Part shown: positions 1-7,888 of the stretch, one piece after another
Numbering within the stretch: the first letter of the stretch is position 1
Layout of the letters: the number at the start of each line of letters is the position of its first letter
Source of the DNA: Chloroflexota bacterium
GTDB taxonomy: Bacteria; Chloroflexota; Dehalococcoidia; SAR202; UBA826
Direction of reading: 5' to 3'
NCBI GenBank assembly: GCA_002696685.1
Contig: NZSI01000015.1
Coordinates: forward strand, 31,335-47,968
Length of the DNA stretch: 16,634 nucleotides
Made by a program: the position numbers and the translations under genes
The notes under the pieces: model-generated
Databases searched by the model: none
What the model saw: the letters and a program-made list of their open reading frames with translations, nothing else
What the model was told of the DNA's origin: nothing

Positions 1-1526
1 ACTAAATCAATGGCATCATATGGAATGGAAAGGACCTGAGAAGCGATTTGGCTAAGAACCGTGGCGCTACCCTCTCCGACATCCATAACCCCTGTAGAAA
101 GTGAATACGATGAATCCTTTGTTAGGGCAATTGAGGCATGTGATTTCCCCCCAGGGCCACCTCTGTAAATAAACATTGACATTCCTCTACCCCGTTTGAT
201 CGATCTGCTAGCCGATTTATCAATCCCCTCTACAGGTTGGCCCCAACCTATCCTATCTGCCCCAAGCTCCAAACATTCAGAGAGACCATTACTGGAAAAA
301 GGAATGCCCCCTTCCGATGGCTGAGTGTCAACTATTTGGTTGACCGGGGTAATTCTCTCACCTGGTTGACCTTCTATAGTCACGTGATTTTTTCTTCTAA
401 ATTCAAGTGAATCTATCCCCAAGGACTCTGCGGCCAAATCAGCTACACACTCTAGAGCGTAATGACCTTGCGGTGCCCCCAAGGCACGGTAAGAACCTGC
501 TGTGGGACTGTTAGTGTAAACAAGATATCCTTCATACCTAACATTTGGGCAACGATAAAGGTATAAAGCACCTTGTCCAGCACGCCTAACCACCCCTGGT
601 CCAGATGATAAATAAGCCCCTGTATCCATCACGGTTTTCGCATGAATAGCAGTGATTTCTCCATCTTTTTTTAATCCCATACGGAGTGTGGTCTGTGTCG
701 AATGGCGACGACGCCCAGCGACAAATTCCTCCTCACGAGAAAGCTCCAACCGCACGGGCGCCTGAGTCCTCATTGAAAGTATGGAAGCCAATGCAGCTGT
801 CCGGGTCTCATCCTTCCCACCATACCCGGCGCCCATATGGGGGCCAATAACTCGCACAGATTCAGCTGGAAGACCTAGTGCCTGAGATAAAGCGGTTTTA
901 TCGGCATGTATTCCTCTGCTTGATTTCCATACAGTTAATTTGGAACCATCCCATTTGGCCAATGCCGTTCTGGGTTCCAGCGGCGCAGGACTATGAGCTG
1001 GGGTCGTGAACGATTCCTCCACTATGAGATCTGCTTCGGCAAAACCTTCCTTAATGTTGCCTCGCTGTTCGACTAGAGGCTCGTTGTTTATGAGATTTCC
1101 ATCTTCGTGAATCGGCTCAGCACTATCAGATAAAGCTTCATCGGTTGTACTGGAAAAAGACAAAACATCATATGAAACCTTGATTAGTTTCAAAGCGAGC
1201 TCTGCTGTAAAAGGGTTATCAGCTGCAACAACAGCCACTTCATCCCCCACAAACCGTACCTTCTGATCAAGAATAGATACGTCCGGTGCTACACGACCAT
1301 CAGGTATATCAAAGGGCGTTACGATAGCCTTCACTCCTGGCAACATACATGCTTCAAGCGTATCTACCGACAAAATCCTTGCGTGGGGGTGAGGGCTCCT
1401 CAAAACCTTGGCATATAACATGTCATCGAAGCTGATGTCAGCAGCGTATTCAGCTCTCCCGGTTACTTTATCTCTTAGATCTCGCCGTGGAGGAGAGGTA
1501 CCCACCCATCCTAAGTTTTCAGACAT
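1..1526 (-). CDS. Molybdopterin-binding large subunit, xanthine dehydrogenase/aldehyde oxidase family (partial, C-terminus outside window)
   Basis: This is the large, molybdenum-cofactor-carrying subunit of a molybdenum hydroxylase, which hydroxylates an aldehyde or N-heterocycle with water as oxygen source. The reading frame is open from ATG at 1526 to base 1, giving 508 codons. The N-terminal a/b-hammerhead domain (about residues 20-130) contains VRFVGDEVAVVAADN. The Mo-binding part follows, with the glycine loop GAGYGGKDE near residues 232-240 and SYRALGAPQG at 345-354, the latter matching the usual RGFGAPQ segment. The window ends near MDVGEGSATVLSQIA, so the C-terminal catalytic Glu is not visible. 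The CO dehydrogenase active-loop motif AYRCSFR is absent, so this is not form I CODH. The start overlaps the end of the small-subunit gene by 8 bases and lacks a strong ribosome binding site, which suggests translational coupling. The substrate is unknown. Confidence 0.93.
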   Translation of the reverse strand, partial: MSENLGWVGTSPPRRDLRDKVTGRAEYAADISFDDMLYAKVLRSPHPHARILSVDTLEACMLPGVKAIVTPFDIPDGRVAPDVSILDQKVRFVGDEVAVVAADNPFTAELALKLIKVSYDVLSFSSTTDEALSDSAEPIHEDGNLINNEPLVEQRGNIKEGFAEADLIVEESFTTPAHSPAPLEPRTALAKWDGSKLTVWKSSRGIHADKTALSQALGLPAESVRVIGPHMGAGYGGKDETRTAALASILSMRTQAPVRLELSREEEFVAGRRRHSTQTTLRMGLKKDGEITAIHAKTVMDTGAYLSSGPGVVRRAGQGALYLYRCPNVRYEGYLVYTNSPTAGSYRALGAPQGHYALECVADLAAESLGIDSLEFRRKNHVTIEGQPGERITPVNQIVDTQPSEGGIPFSSNGLSECLELGADRIGWGQPVEGIDKSASRSIKRGRGMSMFIYRGGPGGKSHASIALTKDSSYSLSTGVMDVGEGSATVLSQIASQVLSIPYDAIDL

Positions 1527-1995
1527 GGGATTTCCCATCAAGCGCAGCATGTACTGAGTCCAAAATAGCTCCGTAAGCATTGCAGCGGCACAGATTACCC
1601 CCCAATGCATCTGATATTTGATCTCTAGTGATTGGTGTATCTATTTCCATTAAAGGAATAGCACTCATTATGAAACCTGGAGTACAAAAGCCACATTGGG
1701 CCCCATCATTTTCGAGAAAAGCAACTTGCAAAGGATGGAGATTCCCGTTGCTAGATAGGCTTTCTATCGTCGTTACCCTGCACTCGGAAATGGAAACCAC
1801 CAAAACTTGACAGGCATTTATTGGCAACCCGTCAAGTAAAACCGTACAGGCTCCACACTCACCCATATCGCAGCCTCGCTTGGTGCCGGTAAGACCAAAT
1901 TCTTCTCGAAGCAAATATAGGAGCGTCCACCGGGTATCTGCCTCAACACAACGGTCTCTTCCGTTGAGATTAAAGGTTATTTTAATAGCAGCCAC
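1519..1995 (-). CDS. [2Fe-2S] small subunit of molybdenum hydroxylase
   Basis: This is the electron-transfer subunit that passes electrons from the molybdenum centre through two [2Fe-2S] clusters. It has 158 residues, normal for the CoxS/XdhC-like family. The N-terminal plant-ferredoxin-like domain holds the first cluster through C42, C47, C50 and C62 (motif GCDMGECGACT). The C-terminal helical domain holds the second through C101, C104, C136 and C138 (CGFCTPG and NLCRC). The usual CRCTGY is CRCNAY here, a mild variation with all ligands kept. The start is GTG at 1995, because no other start lies before residue 44. No good ribosome binding site precedes it. It begins only 15 bases after the lactonase stop and overlaps the large subunit by 8 bases, so one transcript is likely. 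Confidence 0.95.
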   Translation of the reverse strand: MAAIKITFNLNGRDRCVEADTRWTLLYLLREEFGLTGTKRGCDMGECGACTVLLDGLPINACQVLVVSISECRVTTIESLSSNGNLHPLQVAFLENDGAQCGFCTPGFIMSAIPLMEIDTPITRDQISDALGGNLCRCNAYGAILDSVHAALDGKSHV

Positions 1996-2010
1996 TAGGA
2001 GTTCTATATA

Positions 2011-3027
2011 TCAGTCAAGAGCATGTATAAGTAACCACATAGGCTCTTTTCCAACTTCATAGCGAGATATCAATTCAAGTGAGCCATCAGCCTCTATAGT
2101 AAAAGCCGAAACATGGCCTGACTCCAATCCAGCCGAATAGAGAAATTTTCCCGTCTTATCTATGTCTAAAACCCTTGGTACAGCTTCTGTGGGAAACCTA
2201 CCAACTTGCCTCATTTTTCCGGTCTCGGCATCAACCGAAAATGCCGCCACCGAATTATGCCCACGGTTCGGTGCATAAAGAAAACTCCCGTCAGGTGTGA
2301 GACGTATCTGGGCACAAGTATTTACACCACCGTAATGCATGGGAAGGGTAGATTCTGTTTGGATTTCCCTTAAAGAAGCTGATTCGATATCAATTCCATA
2401 AGAAGTCACACTACAATCTTGTTCATTGGAAAAAAAAGCAAATTTCCCGTTCGGATGTATTGCATAGTGACGAGGGCCTCTGTTGTCCGGCTGTGCGCAC
2501 TCAAAAGTCTCTGACTGAGTCAACTCTCCTGTCTCCTCCGAAAATCTAAATAAACGAATGGTATTCAGCCCATTTTCGCCTGCTATGTGAGGAATCATAG
2601 CTAAGCTATTGCTTGCATCTGTATATACGCAGTGAGCCCCGATGCCTGTCGGAATCCAATCACTTCTCCCTCGAAACGATCCTTCCCCAACTTCATGAAC
2701 ACTTACTGCTCCCGCGAGATAATAAGCAGCAAGTAGATACTGGTGAGTCCTATCCAGGGAAATATAGCAAGGATCACCTTGAAGAACTGGGCCATCAGAG
2801 AGATGTTTTAGAGAGCCGTCAACAGGGTTAAATCTATAGGACGAAACCCGGGGAATATCTCGTCTTCCAACATAGAGAATCGATTTCTCCGGGTCTAGGG
2901 CTAGAGGCGCTGGCCTCCCCTCAATTTCAGCATCAGAAAGAAATGCCAACTCTCCCGTGGAACCATCAATCTCCCAGCAGGACACCTTGTCACTTGCCGC
3001 TAAAGTCATAAACATAATTTGACGCAA
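2011..3027 (-). CDS. Seven-bladed beta-propeller lactonase (6-phosphogluconolactonase-like)
   Basis: A 338-residue soluble protein of the lactonase family of seven-bladed propellers, the fold of YbhE-type 6-phosphogluconolactonase. Repeated blade motifs are visible, including GPRHYAIHPNGKFAFFSN near 184-201, TPDGSFLYAPNRGHNSVAAF near 244-263 and a related segment near 284-310. No signal peptide is seen, so it should be cytoplasmic. Start choice: TTG at 3027 has AGGAG at 3038-3034 with a 6-base spacer. The in-frame ATG four codons later would have an 18-base spacer, so TTG is preferred. It is the first gene of the operon with the molybdenum hydroxylase subunits, which suggests it opens a lactone made by that enzyme. 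The family also includes proteins of other or unknown function, so the lactonase activity and substrate are inferred. Confidence 0.88.
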   Translation of the reverse strand: MRQIMFMTLAASDKVSCWEIDGSTGELAFLSDAEIEGRPAPLALDPEKSILYVGRRDIPRVSSYRFNPVDGSLKHLSDGPVLQGDPCYISLDRTHQYLLAAYYLAGAVSVHEVGEGSFRGRSDWIPTGIGAHCVYTDASNSLAMIPHIAGENGLNTIRLFRFSEETGELTQSETFECAQPDNRGPRHYAIHPNGKFAFFSNEQDCSVTSYGIDIESASLREIQTESTLPMHYGGVNTCAQIRLTPDGSFLYAPNRGHNSVAAFSVDAETGKMRQVGRFPTEAVPRVLDIDKTGKFLYSAGLESGHVSAFTIEADGSLELISRYEVGKEPMWLLIHALD

Positions 3028-3325
3028 GCCACGCTCCTGGAGACACCCGAAAATAAGTTTTACTGAGGTTCACGGATCTTTACTTCCTCCACTAATCTTA
3101 ACAGGGGATGGTTCCGTGCAGTATTTGTAGCGTCACAAGTGACAATAAATAGCCAAACCCTTGAATGAAAGTTAAGAAAAGGTTCAGGTAAAGGAGAAAC
3201 CTTTCCAGTTCCCTAATCGACGTTTCCCCCTTAAAATTATATTGCCCATAAGGACAACGTAATCAAACATGCGATAAGGCCGGCCTATCAACGCCAAAAA
3301 TGACAAATCAATGTAGGAGCGATTA
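3028..3325. promoter_or_regulatory. Divergent control region between lactonase operon and MATE gene
   Basis: This 298-base stretch holds no credible gene and must contain promoters in both directions. I could not pick a convincing -35/-10 pair for either side. It does hold three symmetric elements. GTCACAAGTGAC at 3132-3143 is an inverted repeat with a 2-base centre. AAAGGTT (3178-3184) pairs with AACCTTT (3198-3204). AGGCCGGCCT at 3277-3286 is a perfect 10-base palindrome, 39 bases before the MATE start. These are candidate operator sites or leader structures, with no assigned regulator. Confidence 0.4.
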
Positions 3326-4750
3326 GTGACAATATCGGCAGCGAGACATTCGCTAGCAAACCGTTGGTCAAGGCCTAACGGATATCGACCGGTGCTACTA
3401 ATAGCATTCCCACTCATACTCAGCACCGGATCTTGGTCAATCCAACAATTTGTAGACCGTATGTTCCTATCCTGGTACTCCTCAGATGCCTTGGCAGCCG
3501 CAATGCCAACTGGAATATTAAGTTTCACAATCGTCAGTTTTTTTATTGGCACCGCCGGTTATGCGAGCACATTCGTTGCACAATACACCGGAGCAGGAAG
3601 GCATAACAGAGTAGGCCCCGCAATGTGGCAGGGTATCTATTTCTCACTTATAGGCGGAATCGTAACTTTCATTGCAATGTTCTTCGCAGAACCGATCTTC
3701 CAATTTATAGGACACGAAGAATCAGTGAGGGAACTCGAAACTAAGTATTGGCGTTATCTTACAATCGGAGGGTTTTTCCCAATATGCATGGCCGCCGTTT
3801 CTTCTTTTTTTAACGGACGAGGGAAAACATACCCCGTGATGTGGGCAAGCTTGGTCGCGACATGCCTGAATGTGATATTAAATTATCTATTGATATTTGG
3901 ACATTTTGGTTTGCCTGAAATGGGCATCTCGGGAGCTGGATTATCAACAGTAATCTCACAAGTGTTTAATCTATCTCTGCTGTTAATAATGACCTTCATG
4001 GGAGATAACAATGCCAAGTACAAAACTATCTCTGGCTGGAAGTTTGAAAAGGATCTGTTTCTTCGATTGATTAGATACGGACTTCCAAACGGAATCCATT
4101 TTTTCTTAGACATAGCAGCGTTCTCTGCTTTCATCCTCATAGTTGGAAGATTAGGTTCTGCCCAACTAGCTGCAACCAACATCGCTTTGAATGTCAGTAT
4201 GTTGGCTTTCATGCCAATGATAGGAATGGGAATAACCGTTTCTATCCTAGTAGGTCAATCACTCGGGGCAAATAATGAAGATATGGCTGATAGAGCAACT
4301 ACTTCGGCTGTCCAAATGGCGTTCATTTACATGGGTAGCATTGCAGCCATGTATCTACTATTACCTTCCATGTTCATATATCCATTCGCTGCCAATGCAG
4401 ATCCGACGGAGTTTGAGGAGATCAGAGGTTACGCAATGACAGCCATGAAATTCGTAGCAGCATGGTCACTAGTAGACTCGTTGGGAATAGTCTATTCATC
4501 GGCCTTGAAGGGTGCTGGAGACACCAGATTCACAATGTATACAATCATCGTTCTGTCCCTAATTTTACTCATCCTACCAACCTTTATCGCGTTAGAGGTG
4601 ATGGGATGGGGACTCGAGGCAGCATGGACCATTGGACTCGTGTACATCATTGGACTCGCTGTCGTATTCACTCTCAGGTACAGAGAGGGTAAATGGAAAA
4701 CCATGCGGGTAATCGAACAATCAACCTTTGAAGACCCCGGTCAAGATTAA
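3326..4750 (+). CDS. MATE family multidrug/metabolite efflux transporter (NorM-like)
   Basis: An integral inner-membrane protein of 474 residues, the usual length for MATE exporters, which expel organic cations or metabolites in exchange for Na+ or H+. About 12 hydrophobic segments are visible in two homologous halves (roughly 20-235 and 250-460). Family signatures include NGRGKTYPVMWAS followed by NVILNYLLIFG and GISGAGLSTVISQ in the first half, and SSALKGAGDTRFTMY in the second. The charged tail (EGKWKTMRVIEQ...) is cytosolic. The start is GTG at 3326, with AGGAG at 3315-3319 and a 6-base spacer. It lies 102 bases upstream of the sulfatase on the same strand and could be partly cotranscribed with it, although a separate promoter candidate sits between them. 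The exported compound cannot be told. Confidence 0.95.
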   Translation: MTISAARHSLANRWSRPNGYRPVLLIAFPLILSTGSWSIQQFVDRMFLSWYSSDALAAAMPTGILSFTIVSFFIGTAGYASTFVAQYTGAGRHNRVGPAMWQGIYFSLIGGIVTFIAMFFAEPIFQFIGHEESVRELETKYWRYLTIGGFFPICMAAVSSFFNGRGKTYPVMWASLVATCLNVILNYLLIFGHFGLPEMGISGAGLSTVISQVFNLSLLLIMTFMGDNNAKYKTISGWKFEKDLFLRLIRYGLPNGIHFFLDIAAFSAFILIVGRLGSAQLAATNIALNVSMLAFMPMIGMGITVSILVGQSLGANNEDMADRATTSAVQMAFIYMGSIAAMYLLLPSMFIYPFAANADPTEFEEIRGYAMTAMKFVAAWSLVDSLGIVYSSALKGAGDTRFTMYTIIVLSLILLILPTFIALEVMGWGLEAAWTIGLVYIIGLAVVFTLRYREGKWKTMRVIEQSTFEDPGQD

Positions 4751-4795
4751 GGAACATGAATTCCAGATGTGAGCCCGAATAGTAAAATCATCGGA

Positions 4796-4825
4796 TTGAT
4801 TAACAGAAACGCCTCTGCCTGTAAT
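4796..4825 (+). promoter_or_regulatory. Candidate sigma70-type promoter of sulfatase
   Basis: TTGATT at 4796-4801 (4/6 match to TTGACA) and TGTAAT at 4820-4825 (5/6 match to TATAAT) are separated by 18 bases. They sit in the MATE-sulfatase gap, about 28 bases before the sulfatase ATG. Found by eye, not scored. Confidence 0.4.
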
Positions 4826-4852
4826 CATAAGTTTATGAGGAGTTAAGCAATA

Positions 4853-6160
4853 ATGAAAAATCAACCCAATGTAATTCTGATTATGTCGGATGACCTGGGA
4901 TACGAAGTGATAGGTGCCAACGGAGGCACTTCATATGAAACACCCAGACTAGACAAAATGGCTGAAGACGGCATGAGGTTTGAGAACGCCCACGTAATGC
5001 CACTCTGCACTCCGACCCGGATTTCGCTCATGACAGGAAAATACAACTTTCGTAACTACATTGGGTTCGGCCTAATTGCGCCAAACGAGATTACTTTTGG
5101 ACACCTGATGTCCGACGCTGGATACAACACCTGTATAGCCGGCAAATGGCAACTTTACTCCTATAACCCTCCCAACGAAGTCCCGGAGATGAGAAATAAA
5201 GGACAAAAGATAGAGAACGCTGGATTCAATGAGTTCTGCGTATGGCATCCACATCAGACTGAAGAAAAGGGGTCAAGATATAAAAATCCGATTATCTATG
5301 AAAACGGGCAATTCAGAGAAGATACAGCGGGCCAGTATGGAGAAGATATATTCTGCGATTACATAATAGACTTCATCGGCAGAACCAAGGACGAAGACGA
5401 TCCATTTTTCGTCTATTGGCCTATGGCAGCTACCCATAAACCCCACGAACCCACTCCCGACAGCCCAGAATGGAATGATTTCGACCCACCATCAAATCAC
5501 TCTTTAGGCGGAAGAACATGGGCTGAACTCGAAGATGGATCATGGGAAGACGACCCAAAATTTTATAAAGACATGGTTGAATATCACGACAAAGTCATAG
5601 GGAAACTTATCGACTATCTTGCCCAACAGAATCTATCAGAAGACACTCTCATAATTTACCTAGGCGACAATGGTAGCCCGCACGATGTTTGTTCAATGGT
5701 TCACAGCCACAATGAGATTTGTGGAGGCAAAGGAAAAACAAACGACCGAGGTACCCATGTACCTCTCATATGTAGTATGCCAGGAACAATTCCATCAGGT
5801 ACGGTACAAGTCGATATGGTGGAAGCTACCGATTTCCTACCCACTATCTTCGAAGTAGCGGGTCTTCAATTCCCAGAAGGTTACTTAATTGATGGAAGAT
5901 CTTTTCTCCCGCAGTTAAGAGGTGAACTTGGGAATCCGAGGGAATGGATGTTTTTCCACTTTGAGCCCATGAACGATAGAAACGACATCGGACAGATCAG
6001 ATTTGTCAGGGATAACGAGTGGAAGCTATATGAAACAGGCCAACTTTATGATCTACGTAATGATCTGGAAGAAGACCTTCCAATATTCGAGTCAGAAGAC
6101 AGCCCAGAACAGTCCACGGCAAGATCTAAATTGAAACCAGTATTTGCCCAGATGCATTAG
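4853..6160 (+). CDS. Type I sulfatase, Cys-type, probably cytosolic
   Basis: A 435-residue sulfatase of the formylglycine-dependent alkaline-phosphatase superfamily, which hydrolyses a sulfate ester. The N-terminus NVILIMSDDLG supplies metal ligands D13 and D14. The maturation site CTPTR at 52-56, followed by ISLMTGKY, matches the CxPxR signature, so C52 should be oxidised to formylglycine. LGDNG near 270-274 gives further metal ligands D272 and N273, and GGKGKTNDRGTHVPLI around 291-306 is the usual follow-on motif with K293. There is no signal peptide, unlike many secreted sulfatases, which suggests an imported small substrate. GAGGAG at 4837-4842 lies 10 bases before the ATG. No formylglycine-generating enzyme or anaerobic maturase gene is in the window. 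The substrate, whether aryl, sugar or choline sulfate, is not determinable. Confidence 0.95.
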   Translation: MKNQPNVILIMSDDLGYEVIGANGGTSYETPRLDKMAEDGMRFENAHVMPLCTPTRISLMTGKYNFRNYIGFGLIAPNEITFGHLMSDAGYNTCIAGKWQLYSYNPPNEVPEMRNKGQKIENAGFNEFCVWHPHQTEEKGSRYKNPIIYENGQFREDTAGQYGEDIFCDYIIDFIGRTKDEDDPFFVYWPMAATHKPHEPTPDSPEWNDFDPPSNHSLGGRTWAELEDGSWEDDPKFYKDMVEYHDKVIGKLIDYLAQQNLSEDTLIIYLGDNGSPHDVCSMVHSHNEICGGKGKTNDRGTHVPLICSMPGTIPSGTVQVDMVEATDFLPTIFEVAGLQFPEGYLIDGRSFLPQLRGELGNPREWMFFHFEPMNDRNDIGQIRFVRDNEWKLYETGQLYDLRNDLEEDLPIFESEDSPEQSTARSKLKPVFAQMH

Positions 6161-6181
6161 TATCATCCAGAACAAACCTTT

Positions 6182-6586
6182 TTAATCTGGCTTCAAATCA
6201 ATGGAAGCAGAATTTATGCAATAGCGGAGTCCGGTTGGATTGGGTCCGTCAGGGAAAACATGTCCCAAGTGAGCCCCACAAGACTGACATATAACCTCTG
6301 TACGTACCATGCCGAGGGAACTGTCTGTTTCTTCCTCGATCTGTTCTTCAACAATGGGGGCGTAAAAACTTGGCCATCCACACATTGAATCAAATTTCGA
6401 GTCCGAAGAGAATAATTCAGCACCACAGCAAACACACAAATATTTACCATCGTCAAAGGTATTCCAATATTTACCGGTAAAGGCACGTTCCGTGGCCTTA
6501 TTACGAGTAACTTCGTACTGCATTGGAGTTAGCTTGTCCCGATACTGCTCATCTTTTTTTGGATCAATATTTTCTTCTTGAGCCAT
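6182..6586 (-). CDS. msrB: Peptide methionine-(R)-S-oxide reductase MsrB
   Basis: Repairs oxidised proteins by reducing the R epimer of methionine sulfoxide, using thioredoxin, in the cytosol. The 134-residue product has the complete single-domain MsrB layout. The zinc site is C51, C54, C100 and C103 (CVCC and CQSC). The resolving-type C69 lies in MCGWPSF, and the catalytic C123 in [13 protein letters not shown]. An ATG two codons upstream (6592) leaves only 2 bases after GGAG, while the ATG at 6586 has an 8-base spacer, so the shorter form is chosen. It is not a selenoprotein, since the active position is a normal Cys codon. It converges on the sulfatase with a 21-base gap and diverges from the luciferase-like gene. 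A TATACT at 6634-6629 is a possible -10. Confidence 0.96.
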   Translation of the reverse strand: MAQEENIDPKKDEQYRDKLTPMQYEVTRNKATERAFTGKYWNTFDDGKYLCVCCGAELFSSDSKFDSMCGWPSFYAPIVEEQIEEETDSSLGMVRTEVICQSCGAHLGHVFPDGPNPTGLRYCINSASIDLKPD

Positions 6587-6654
6587 TAACATATCTCCAG
6601 AGAATATTGTTTTGTTGTCTGTAACCCAAGTATAACGTGAATTTCTGGTTCCTC

Positions 6655-6690
6655 CACCTGAAAGCTCATTTAAACTCAGGTGTAATATAT
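6655..6690 (+). promoter_or_regulatory. Candidate promoter with overlapping inverted-repeat operator (luciferase-like gene)
   Basis: CACCTGA (6655-6661) and TCAGGTG (6676-6682) form a perfect 7-base inverted repeat whose arms are 21 bases apart, two helical turns. A CTGAAA (6658-6663) to TGTAAT (6681-6686) pair with a 17-base spacer gives a plausible promoter for the gene at 6737. Each promoter box therefore overlaps one arm. The arrangement suits repression by a dimeric regulator. It lies between divergent msrB and the luciferase-like gene and could act on both. Confidence 0.4.
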
Positions 6691-6736
6691 GGACTGCCCC
6701 TCAAAGACTACCACTAGGGAAAGGTTCATTTAAAAT

Positions 6737-7888
6737 ATGGCAATCAAATTTGGCGTGTTCGACCATATCGAACCTGTAGATGAAATGCCTCTACATGAGG
6801 TATACAACCTACGAATGCAACAAATTGAAAAGTTCGACAACAAAGGTTTTTACGCTTATCACCTGGCTGAACACCACACTCCGGCAGTACATAGTCTCGC
6901 TCCCTCCCAAAATGTTTTCCTGGCAGCTGCATCGCAAAGAACTTCGCAACTCAAATTAGCTCCTTGTGTTTATGTTCTCCCGTTACATCACCCTTTACGC
7001 CTAATAGAAGAGATAAGCATGCTAGATCACTTGAGCAAAGGGAGACTCGAGATCGGCATCGGAAGAGGCGGAGTGATGGAAGCATTCTTCTGGGGACAGG
7101 AAGCGGATTCAGAGACAAACTATCTCCGTTACAAGGAGACTTTAGACATCGTAAAACAGGGATTAGATACGAACTCACTTTCCTATGAAGGTCAATTCCA
7201 TCAGTTTGACGAACTCCCAATGCGCCTCGGACCAGTACAAAGACCCTACCCACCAATGTGGTATATGCGCAATGCTGAAACTGCGGCATTAGAAGGTATG
7301 AATACCGTGGTCGTAGGTACTTTGGACAGCTTACGTACAGAGACAATACGGTTCAAACGAGTATGGGAAGCTACTCATGGGAAGAACACGCCGACTGTTC
7401 AAGGAACCGAACCAAAAATCGGCCTGGTGGTCCATATGGTTGTGGCCGAGACTGATGAAGAAGCAATCCAAATAGCGAAGCCTGCCTGGGAAAAGTATAG
7501 ATGGAACCTTGCCGCCCCTAGACGAATTGAGGCAGAACGCAGAGGGTTAACACAGTTTCAGTCGAGTACAGACGGTTCATTCGGGTTCGTCGGAGACAGA
7601 CCCGTAGATTTGCCCGATAGAGAAACACGAAGGGATATTGAGGCAGAAATAGAACGATTTGATAAACAATCCACAAGAGAAGACCCTACTAGGCTAGGTG
7701 GTGTGGCTCTGGCAGGTTCACCAGAATCAGTAATGAGATACATGGATGAATATGTATCTACAGGTGCCAACTATTTTATGTGCTCTTTTCAATGGGGAGA
7801 TTTAGATCACGACACGGCTATGAAATCAATTAGTTTATTTTCCAATGAGGTAATGCCCTACTACTCAAAACAAGCAAAAAAAGTGTGA
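6737..7888 (+). CDS. Luciferase-like (LLM class) flavin-dependent monooxygenase
   Basis: A 383-residue (beta/alpha)8 flavin enzyme of the bacterial luciferase-like family, using reduced FMN or F420. Visible family features are LAEHH near 43-47, the strand segment QLKLAPCVYVLPLHHPLRLIEE from about 71, DHLSKGRLEIGIGRG at 97-111, and PVQRPYPPMW at 166-175 after the usual GQFHQF segment. The C-terminal part (GSPESVMRYMDEYVSTGANYFM) is also typical. The start is ATG at 6737, with a purine-rich GGGAAAGG about 12 bases upstream. No partner flavin reductase is adjacent, but an SsuE-like reductase lies about 1.4 kb downstream. The oxidised substrate is unknown. It could be an aldehyde, ketone or sulfur compound. 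Confidence 0.92.
   Translation: MAIKFGVFDHIEPVDEMPLHEVYNLRMQQIEKFDNKGFYAYHLAEHHTPAVHSLAPSQNVFLAAASQRTSQLKLAPCVYVLPLHHPLRLIEEISMLDHLSKGRLEIGIGRGGVMEAFFWGQEADSETNYLRYKETLDIVKQGLDTNSLSYEGQFHQFDELPMRLGPVQRPYPPMWYMRNAETAALEGMNTVVVGTLDSLRTETIRFKRVWEATHGKNTPTVQGTEPKIGLVVHMVVAETDEEAIQIAKPAWEKYRWNLAAPRRIEAERRGLTQFQSSTDGSFGFVGDRPVDLPDRETRRDIEAEIERFDKQSTREDPTRLGGVALAGSPESVMRYMDEYVSTGANYFMCSFQWGDLDHDTAMKSISLFSNEVMPYYSKQAKKV

Noticed and set aside
1..1526. Form I carbon monoxide dehydrogenase large subunit (CoxL)
   Set aside because: The diagnostic AYRCSFR loop is absent. The corresponding segment reads SYRALGAPQ, as in aldehyde oxidase/xanthine dehydrogenase relatives.
3184..3552. 122-codon minus-strand reading frame in the MATE promoter region
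   Set aside because: It overlaps the start of the convincing MATE gene in antisense, shows no family motif and has no good ribosome binding site.
6167..6190. CCAGA/TCTGG repeat around a T-run between sulfatase and msrB as a terminator
   Set aside because: The stem is only 5 bases, and the T-run is inside the loop rather than after the stem.
6951..7346. 131-codon minus-strand reading frame
   Set aside because: It lies entirely inside the luciferase-like gene in antisense, with a Ser/Leu/Arg-rich sequence typical of a shadow frame.
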